A DNA stretch of 19,608 bases from NCBI GenBank assembly GCA_947258805.1, contig CAMYJV010000067.1, forward strand, positions 6,720 to 26,327, in the 5' to 3' direction. The stretch is from an uncultured Gammaproteobacteria bacterium. Lineage in GTDB: Bacteria; Pseudomonadota; Gammaproteobacteria; GCA-2729495. The translations under genes were made by a program, and so were the position numbers. Shown here one piece after another: positions 14,471-19,608 of this stretch (its first letter is position 1; each line of letters opens with the position of its first letter). The notes under the pieces were generated by a model. It worked only from the letters and a program-made list of their open reading frames with translations, did not search any database and was not told the origin of the DNA.

Positions 14471-16423
14471 ATGCAACCTGTTCGCCGACTGGCCGGAGTC
14501 CTGGTTCTAGCCCTGTTCACAGCGGGCTGCGGCCAGACCGATGAGCCGCCGTCCCAGGAATCCGGCACCCCTGCAGAGACCGATGCGTCAAGCAGCGCGG
14601 CAGCCGACGTCGACCGAAAGGACGGCATGCAGGCCATCGCGGACGCTCGGCTGGCACGGGAGTCCATGCCGGGCAAAGCACACTATCAGGCCGCCTGCGC
14701 CAGCTGCCACGAAGGCGGCGTGGAAAAGGCCCCACACAGGGAAATGATCAATCTGATGACCCCCGAAGCCATCCTGGAAACGCTCACCGACGGCCTCATG
14801 CAGGCCCAGGCATCCGGGTTGAACGATACCCAGCGCATCGAGGTGGCCGAGTATCTGGGGGGCCGGAAGCTCGGCGAGTCGGTGACCGCAGTCATACCCC
14901 GCTGCGACGACACCGTGGGGCTGGACCTGAACCGCCCACCGGTCACTGCAAACTGGGGGCTGCAGCCCACCAATACCCGAAACACCACCGCCGAGATCGC
15001 CGGCCTGTCGGCCGACGATCTGCCGAAGCTCAAGCCGCTGTGGGCGCTGAACTTTCCCGGCGCCAATCGGGTTCGGTCCCAACCCGTGCTGGCAGGCGGG
15101 TTGATCTTCGTCGGCAGCCACGGCGGTGAGGTCTACGCCCTGGATCAGAAAACCGGCTGCGCCGTGTGGGCCACCGAGACCGCGGCGGAAGTCAGAACCG
15201 GCATCGCGCTGGACACCTGGAAAGCCGGAGACGAGCAAGCCAGGCCAAGGATTTACTTCGGCGACGTGCTGGGCAACGTCTACGCTGTAGACGCAACCAG
15301 CGGCGAAGAACTGTGGCGGCAAAGGGCCGATGACCATCCCAACGCCACCATTACCGGTACTCCCTCGCTGCATGATGGGCGACTGTACGTGCCCGTCTCC
15401 TCACTGGAAGTCAGCCTGGCGGTGGATCCGACCTACGAATGCTGCACGTTCCGGGGATCGGTGGTGGCCTATGACGCCGCCACGGGCGATCAGATCTGGA
15501 AAACCTATACCGTAGACGAGCCGGCTACCGTGCAGAGCCAGAACGCCGTTGGCACCAACATGCGCGGCCCGTCCGGGGCGACGGTGTGGAACAGCCCGTC
15601 CATCGATGTCGAACGCAACCAGCTGTACGTCGGCACCGGCGAGAACATGTCGTCGCCGGCCACCCTGACCAGCGACGCCATCTTCGCCATGGATCTGGAT
15701 ACCGGCAAGGTGGCCTGGACGTTCCAGGCCACGGCCAACGACGTCTGGAACACCGCCTGCGACACCGACACGCCCCAGAGCTGCCCGCCGGAGATGGGTC
15801 CGGATTTCGATTTCGGCTGCGCCACCATGCTGCTCTCCACCAGCACCGGCAGCGATCTGGTCATCGCCGGGCAGAAGTCGGGCCTCGTCCATGCCCTGGA
15901 CCCGGACACCGGCACGCTGGTCTGGCAGACGCGGGTCGGCCGCGGCGGCATCCAGGGCGGCATTCACTTCGGCATGGCGGCGGCCGACGGCCAGCTGTTC
16001 GTCCCCATCACCGACATGGCCGACGGCCGCAGCTACGACAACCCGGCGCGGCCGGGCGTGCACGCGCTGGACGCCGACACCGGCGAGATCCGCTGGTACG
16101 AGCCCTCGCCCGACGTCTGCGACGGAAGAGATTTCTGCCACCCGGGCATCTCCCAGGCCATCACGGCGGTCAACGGCATGGTGTTCGCCGGCGGCATGGA
16201 CGGCGTGATGCGCGTGCACGACCAGGCCTCAGGTGAAGTACTGCTGGCGCTGGACACCACCGGGAAGTTCGACGCCATCACCGGCGAGCAGGCGTTCGGC
16301 GGGTCTTTCGGCGGCGGATCGGGTCCCGTCGTGCAGGACGGCTTGGTGCTGTTGAGTTCCGGGTACGGTATCTACAACCACATGCCGGGGAACATGCTGC
16401 TGGTGCTTGGGGTGGAGCCTTAG
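14471..16423 (+). CDS. PQQ-dependent quinohemoprotein lipoprotein, polyvinyl-alcohol-dehydrogenase-like
   Basis: A protein of 650 aa. A lipoprotein signal (MQPVRRLAGVLVLALFTAGC, lipid Cys20) and a Ser/Ala/Asp-rich linker precede a small cytochrome c domain with CASCH (residues 76-80), followed by an eight-bladed-type PQQ propeller with repeated blades such as VYALDQKTGCAVWATE, VYAVDATSGEELWRQ and VHALDPDTGTLVWQT. A vicinal Cys pair (Cys324-Cys325, YECCTF), a hallmark of many PQQ alcohol dehydrogenases, is present, as is GPDFDFG. Order and length match polyvinyl-alcohol dehydrogenases, which oxidise alcohol groups in the periplasm and pass electrons through heme c. A broader alcohol range is possible. 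The start has GGGGAG upstream. No PQQ synthesis gene is visible. Confidence 0.88.
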   Translation: MQPVRRLAGVLVLALFTAGCGQTDEPPSQESGTPAETDASSSAAADVDRKDGMQAIADARLARESMPGKAHYQAACASCHEGGVEKAPHREMINLMTPEAILETLTDGLMQAQASGLNDTQRIEVAEYLGGRKLGESVTAVIPRCDDTVGLDLNRPPVTANWGLQPTNTRNTTAEIAGLSADDLPKLKPLWALNFPGANRVRSQPVLAGGLIFVGSHGGEVYALDQKTGCAVWATETAAEVRTGIALDTWKAGDEQARPRIYFGDVLGNVYAVDATSGEELWRQRADDHPNATITGTPSLHDGRLYVPVSSLEVSLAVDPTYECCTFRGSVVAYDAATGDQIWKTYTVDEPATVQSQNAVGTNMRGPSGATVWNSPSIDVERNQLYVGTGENMSSPATLTSDAIFAMDLDTGKVAWTFQATANDVWNTACDTDTPQSCPPEMGPDFDFGCATMLLSTSTGSDLVIAGQKSGLVHALDPDTGTLVWQTRVGRGGIQGGIHFGMAAADGQLFVPITDMADGRSYDNPARPGVHALDADTGEIRWYEPSPDVCDGRDFCHPGISQAITAVNGMVFAGGMDGVMRVHDQASGEVLLALDTTGKFDAITGEQAFGGSFGGGSGPVVQDGLVLLSSGYGIYNHMPGNMLLVLGVEP

Positions 16424-16459
16424 ATTCAGGGTTCGGGTGCGCCCTGACAGAAACACGAT

Positions 16460-16557
16460 TCAGGGACTGCGCTCGGCCGCTCCGCGGTACCCGGCCCAGG
16501 CGAAGATGCCGCTACGCGTCATTTCGCCAGGACCGGCCTCGCTTAAACGATCCCTGA
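16460..16557 (-). repeat. Hairpin element copy A
   Basis: Read on the minus strand. The outer arms are short, TCAGGGA and TCCCTGA (7 bp, 16551-16557 and 16460-16466). Inside is a 14-nt stem (16523-16536 with 16491-16504; 13 pairs including one wobble) closed by the 18-nt loop ATGACGCGTAGCGGCATC (16522-16505). After the stem follows TACCGCGGAGCGGCCGAGCG. The loop and this tail are shared with copies B-D. It lies 36 nt after the quinohemoprotein gene in a 400-nt gap (16424-16823) without any credible gene; the rest of that gap holds copy B and about 100 nt in which I see nothing. Confidence 0.75.
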
Positions 16558-16658
16558 CATTGCTTTCTTGGCGGCGCACTTCGATTGCTGATCCAAGATC
16601 GGAGTAGGTCAACACCGAGTCTTCCGGGGTGAACCGGGCCTATGTTCAGCGCCTGAGG

Positions 16659-16798
16659 TGCTCTGATACAGGCCGGATTGCGGGCACGTTTGAGCGAGGC
16701 CCCTGTCTGCAAAATGACGCGCAGCGGCATCTTTGCGGAGAGGGGGAACCGCGGAGCGGCCGAGCGCGGGCCTGCTATCCGGTCTGTATCAGAGCACG
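16659..16798 (+). repeat. Hairpin element copy B
   Basis: The outer arms are 21-bp inverted repeats with one mismatch (16659-16679 starting GTGCTCTGATACAGGCCGGA, and 16778-16798), with weaker pairing for 10 more bases inward. The inner stem is CCCCTGTCTGCAAA (16701-16714) with TTTGCGGAGAGGGG (16733-16746), 13 of 14 paired, around the loop ATGACGCGCAGCGGCATC (16715-16732). The tail AACCGCGGAGCGGCCGAGCG follows. Core sequence outside the stem is close to copy A in the opposite orientation. It ends 26 nt before the stop of the convergent TAXI gene and could end its transcription. Confidence 0.8.
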
Positions 16799-16823
16799 TC
16801 GAACTGACCAGGAAGGTGGCTGG

Positions 16824-17834
16824 CTAATCCCCCGAGCCCGGAAGCTCGAGGCCGATCTCACGGTAGAACCGTTCGGCGCCGGGATGAAGGGGCGCGGTCA
16901 AACCGGCAACAAAATCTGCTAGCTCGATGTCGTCGAGCACTTCGTTGTAATTCCCGAGGGTGTGCCTTTTCCCGTGCACCGCTTTCACCAGCGCGTAAAC
17001 GATGTCGTCGGGAACGCCTGCAGATGTGACCAGGGTCGCACGGGTGCCAAACGTCTGAACGTCATCCAGGTTGCTCGCTCGCGGATAAAGGCCTACCGGA
17101 ATGCTCGATCTCGAGTAGTAGGACCTGGATTCCAGAAGTCCTTCCACGCCCTCCAATTCAACAAACCTGCCACCCCGAACCGAGTACGTGGCGAAATTTG
17201 TTTCCGTCGCTGGATGTCCAACGGTGTAGAAAAAGGCGTCCACGTCGCCATGGATGAACGATGCCAATCGCTCACCCGACGGCCCTTCATGAACCCGTAC
17301 GTCAGCCTGCCAGTTCATCCCGGCGGCCTGGAGCGCATCGATGGCATTCAGCCGGGTGCCAGATCCTGGCTCCCCGATATCCACCCGCTTGCCTGCCAGG
17401 TCCGAGATCGTTCGAATCTCGGTGTCTGCTCCAGCCAGCAGCGTAACGCTCTCCGTGTACAGGCTCAGAACAGAACGCAGAGAAGACTGCGCGCCTTGCG
17501 ACTCCCAGGAACCAAGGCCGTGAAAGGCTTCAAACTGGTGGTCAGCTTGAGCGATGCCGAAATCCAAAGTCCCGTCGGCGACCGCATTGATGTTGGATGC
17601 GGAACCCGGGCTTGGCACATCATCCAGAGAAAAACCAAGAACCTCCCGATCGCCGTTGACGCTCCTTGCGATGCTGCGGCCAGCGTCCTGGTAGACACCG
17701 CCGGAAGCGCCAGTGCCCAGGCTGTATTCGGCAATTTCCGGTATCTCAGAGCAGGCGGGAACGACCGAGGCCAGGAGCGCGGCAATGAAAATTGAAATGG
17801 CTCCCCTGGAGGAGAAAGCGGATATCTGACTCAT
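16824..17834 (-). CDS. TAXI-family TRAP-type substrate-binding lipoprotein
   Basis: A periplasmic binding protein of 336 aa. The N-terminal hydrophobic stretch ends in VPAC (Cys28), a probable lipobox. The TAXI signature YSLGTGASGGVYQDAGRSIA (37-56) comes early, followed by NAVADGTLDFGIAQADHQFEA, SDLAGKRVDIGEPGSGT and FFYTVGHPATE, all in family order. TAXI proteins deliver organic anions to a fused DctQM-type TRAP permease. No permease gene is present here, so it is an orphan that either works with a distant permease or acts as a sensor. The ATG at 17834 lacks a Shine-Dalgarno; a GGGGAG stands just before an in-frame ATT codon about 13 codons in, but that start would shorten the signal. The gene stands alone between hairpin elements. 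Confidence 0.85.
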   Translation of the reverse strand: MSQISAFSSRGAISIFIAALLASVVPACSEIPEIAEYSLGTGASGGVYQDAGRSIARSVNGDREVLGFSLDDVPSPGSASNINAVADGTLDFGIAQADHQFEAFHGLGSWESQGAQSSLRSVLSLYTESVTLLAGADTEIRTISDLAGKRVDIGEPGSGTRLNAIDALQAAGMNWQADVRVHEGPSGERLASFIHGDVDAFFYTVGHPATETNFATYSVRGGRFVELEGVEGLLESRSYYSRSSIPVGLYPRASNLDDVQTFGTRATLVTSAGVPDDIVYALVKAVHGKRHTLGNYNEVLDDIELADFVAGLTAPLHPGAERFYREIGLELPGSGD

Positions 17835-17893
17835 GTAGTACAGCCGTTATTCAAGCTCCACAGGTTACCCCACCTCAGCCACGACATGCACGA

Positions 17894-17945
17894 CACCAAA
17901 GTCCAAATCGCCGGCTCGCGCTCGGCGGCGATTTGGACTTTGGTG
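17894..17945. repeat. Large perfect palindrome without core
   Basis: Two perfect 20-bp arms, CACCAAAGTCCAAATCGCCG (17894-17913) and its complement (17926-17945), flank a 12-nt loop, GCTCGCGCTCGG. It lies 60 nt upstream of the TAXI start in a 363-nt gap (17835-18197) with no credible gene. The arms match those of copies B-D in length and perfection, but the loop is short. It could be a transcription stop, an empty target for the hairpin elements or a remnant of one. Confidence 0.8.
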
Positions 17946-18030
17946 CCGAGCCTCAGGTGCTGATCCAGATTTTGGGTTTAGGGTAGTCAGGTCGATATGG
18001 GCATGCAGGGTTACGCGTCGCGTTGAGGCA

Positions 18031-18165
18031 GCCGTAGGCACGAACAATCTGACGGCCATTTCCGCGCAGCCGACCGACGCAAATTGACGCGCCAGCGGCA
18101 ACTTTGCCGAGGAAGGGAACCGCGGAGCGGCTGAGCGGGGCCGACAGATTGTTCGTGCCTACGGC
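18031..18165 (+). repeat. Hairpin element copy C
   Basis: Perfect 21-bp arms (18031-18051 starting GCCGTAGGCACGAACAAT, and 18145-18165) enclose a core of about 93 nt. The core begins ACGGCCATTTCCGCGCAGCC, holds the loop TTGACGCGCCAGCGGCAAC (18084-18102) between GCAAA and TTTGC, and ends ACCGCGGAGCGGCTGAGCGG. A lower stem, CCGCGCAGCCG with CGGCTGAGCGG, has one mismatch. The core is almost the same as copy D, but the arms beyond the last five bases (ATCTG) are unrelated. It lies 32 nt after the LLM gene stop. Confidence 0.85.
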
Positions 18166-18197
18166 CGGCATCGAATGCGAAATCGGGAAGCTTGTCG

Positions 18198-19202
18198 TCA
18201 AAGATCCCGCAATGCCGGAATCACCTCCTCGGCAAACAGACGCACGCTGCCGGTCGCCATGGCCACATCCACCCCCGGCCAGATGGCCCAGAAATAGTGG
18301 CGCTCGAATGGCGCGGCGGCGTGTTCGGCTCGCAGCACTTCGACGATCTCTTCCGGGGTCGCGACGCAGTAGAGGCCACGAGATTCCAGGTCCGGCAGGT
18401 CTTCGGGCGGATCGCCGAAAGCGGGCTGACCCGCCTGGGAGAACCATTTGGCGTAGTTACGCAACTGGTAGAAAGCGTGGTCCCGCAGCACTGCCCAATC
18501 CTTTGCCGGCTCGCGGCTGCAGAAGATCCAGCGGCCGGCGGAAGCAATGTGCGGATTATGCGCATCCTTGCCGTACTCACGCAGAGCGGCCACGTAAGCG
18601 GCGCGGGCATCGACCCCCCCGCCCAGCAGACCATCGCCTAGCCTCGCAGCACGGCGGATCGCCTCACCCTGCGTAGCGCCAATCCAGATGGGGATGCGGG
18701 GTTGCTGTACCGGCTTCGGCGTGCAGCGCACACGCTGGAAGCTGAAGTGGCGGCCCTGATAGTCAAATTCTTCCTCAGTCCAGCAACGCTGGATTATCTC
18801 GATGGCTTCTTCGGTTATGCGGCCACGGTTGCTGCGCTGCACCCCGAAGGTGGCGAATTCCTCCAGCCGGTAGCCCACAGCGGGGCCGAAGATGAACCGT
18901 CCGTCCGACAGGTTGTCCACCACCGCGCAATCCTCGGCCATGCGGATGGGATGGTGAAAAGGCATCAGCAGCACGTTGGTGCCGATGGTCACGCGCCGGG
19001 TTCGGGCCGCTACCGCCGCCGCGAACGGCAGTAACGACGGCAGATAGCCGTCGTCGACAAAATGATGCTCCGACAGCCATATGTCGTCGTAACCAAGCGC
19101 TTCGGCAAGCACGATCTGCTCCAGCGTGTCGCGGTACACGTCGGCAGTACGTCGACCAGAACCCTGAGGATTGCGAAGGTCGTACCAGACTCCGAATTTC
19201 AC
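18198..19202 (-). CDS. LLM-class flavin-dependent monooxygenase
   Basis: A luciferase-like TIM-barrel protein of 334 aa. Features: first strand MKFGVWYDLRNP, the family signature YDDIWLSEHHFVDDGYLPS (38-56, SEHHF being typical), TRRVTIGTNVLLMPFHHPIRMAEDCAVVDNLSDGRFIFGPAVGY, and IPIWIGATQGEAIRRAARLGDG before the C-terminal helices. These proteins use reduced FMN or F420 from a separate reductase to oxidise organic substrates; the SEHH type is mostly FMN-dependent. The ATG at 19202 has AAGG five bases upstream and a stronger GGGAGG further back. It is a single-gene unit flanked on both sides by near-identical hairpin cores (copies C and D). The substrate is unknown. Confidence 0.9.
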   Translation of the reverse strand: MKFGVWYDLRNPQGSGRRTADVYRDTLEQIVLAEALGYDDIWLSEHHFVDDGYLPSLLPFAAAVAARTRRVTIGTNVLLMPFHHPIRMAEDCAVVDNLSDGRFIFGPAVGYRLEEFATFGVQRSNRGRITEEAIEIIQRCWTEEEFDYQGRHFSFQRVRCTPKPVQQPRIPIWIGATQGEAIRRAARLGDGLLGGGVDARAAYVAALREYGKDAHNPHIASAGRWIFCSREPAKDWAVLRDHAFYQLRNYAKWFSQAGQPAFGDPPEDLPDLESRGLYCVATPEEIVEVLRAEHAAAPFERHYFWAIWPGVDVAMATGSVRLFAEEVIPALRDL

Positions 19203-19309
19203 CGCCTTCTCACCTCCCTGCCGGTAATTGCAGCCCCGCTCGCGTCATAACCGCCGCAGCTGAAACCAATGACCCGACGGAAAACAGATCAACACGGATC
19301 ACCCTCGAC

Positions 19310-19452
19310 AGCGTCCAGCGGCACACCGAATCTGACGGCCATTTCCGCGCAGCCGACCGACGCAAATTGACGCGTCAGCGGCAACTTTGCGGAGCGAGGG
19401 CACCGCGGAGCGGCTAAGCGGGGCCGACAGATTCGGTGTGCCGCTGGACGCT
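19310..19452 (+). repeat. Hairpin element copy D
   Basis: Perfect 25-bp arms (19310-19334, starting AGCGTCCAGCGGCACACC, and 19428-19452) enclose a core that differs from copy C at about six positions over roughly 97 nt; the first 40 nt of the core are identical. The loop is TTGACGCGTCAGCGGCAAC (19367-19385). It lies about 107 nt upstream of the LLM start and 20 nt after the stop of the partial gene at the right edge, in the 269-nt gap 19203-19471, which holds no other clear feature. Confidence 0.85.
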
Positions 19453-19471
19453 TGCCGCAGAGCGTACCGAG

Positions 19472-19606
19472 CTACCCAGTTATCTTCCGATGATCCGGCT
19501 TCCGCGCTTCGAGCTCTACCGGATACCCCACCCAGGCGCCGATGTTCTCGCCGCTGCGGCCGTCCTTGAACAGATCGATCATCAGGCCCGCGATCTGCGA
19601 CGGCTG
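19472..19606 (-). CDS. 3' end of an unidentified gene, possibly SDR-like
   Basis: On the minus strand an open frame enters from the right edge and ends at TAG (19474-19472). The visible 44 residues include PSQIAGLMIDLFKDGRSGEN, then IGAWVGYPVELEARKPDHRK. A pattern of P-x-x-(I/V)-A-x-x-x-x-x-L-x-x-D followed by a G-x-x-x-x-V strand is common at the end of SDR proteins, so that is the best guess. The rest of the gene lies outside the window, so identity and start cannot be judged. Hairpin copy D begins just after its stop. Confidence 0.5.
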   Translation of the reverse strand, partial: QPSQIAGLMIDLFKDGRSGENIGAWVGYPVELEARKPDHRKITG

Positions 19607-19608
19607 CA

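Noticed and set aside
16460..19452. Hairpin elements as integron attC sites
   Set aside because: No RYYYAAC/GTTRRRY ends and no integron integrase; the genes between them are on the same strand or convergent with own starts, not cassette-like.

Overview
The window reads as GC-rich chromosome of an environmental, probably marine or soil, Gammaproteobacterium. This rests on the gene families (P450, LLM flavin enzymes, SnoaL-like proteins, MaoC hydratases, many SDRs, EthD-like and MAPEG proteins, a PQQ quinohemoprotein and a TAXI binding protein) and on clear Shine-Dalgarno (SD) use; the exact lineage cannot be read from the sequence. No rRNA, tRNA, CRISPR array, phage gene, transposase or integrase gene was seen.

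Layout. (1) 3-3261, + strand: the 3' part of a TetR regulator, overlapping by ATGA with a cytochrome P450, then a DHA1-like MFS exporter; a likely self-regulated oxidation/export operon. (2) 5245-3373, - strand: a 62-aa Nif11-like protein, an EthD-like ferredoxin-fold protein and a spinster-like MFS carrier, separated by 3-4 nt. (3) 7194-5325, - strand: a 77-aa membrane protein, a MAPEG protein and an MFS carrier of the monocarboxylate type, joined by stop/start overlaps. (4) 7286-9195, + strand: a CurA-like NADP-dependent reductase and two half-size MaoC-fold proteins that look like the two halves of one (R)-hydratase. (5) 9260-10844: a ThuA-like protein and a SnoaL-like protein, diverging around a 180-bp miniature inverted-repeat element. 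(6) 10865-12671: an SDR lacking the canonical catalytic Lys, a 5'-truncated SnoaL-like remnant and an FMN split-barrel gene broken by one extra base in a homopolymer; this stretch looks partly decayed. (7) 14346-12740, - strand: an SDR followed by an isoaspartyl methyltransferase with an export signal. (8) 14471-16423, + strand: a lipoprotein with a cytochrome c domain followed by a PQQ beta-propeller, like polyvinyl-alcohol dehydrogenase. (9) 16424-19608: an orphan TAXI-type binding lipoprotein, an LLM monooxygenase and a cut-off reading frame at the right edge, separated by large non-coding hairpin elements.

Working together: the enzymes fit uptake and oxidative breakdown of hydrophobic or alcohol-type carbon sources (oxidation by P450, LLM and quinoprotein; NAD(P)-dependent steps by SDR and MDR enzymes; CoA-ester hydration by the MaoC pair; transport by three MFS carriers). 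No substrate can be named from the sequence.

The most unusual content is non-coding. Four related 98-143 bp hairpin elements lie within 3 kb (16460-19452). They share a conserved apical loop, show compensatory base changes in the stem between copies, and, in the two closest copies, carry near-identical cores inside perfect inverted arms of completely unrelated sequence. A fifth palindrome with 20-bp perfect arms but no core (17894-17945) lies among them. I do not recognise this family; it may be an undescribed folded mobile element or a structured RNA/DNA motif.
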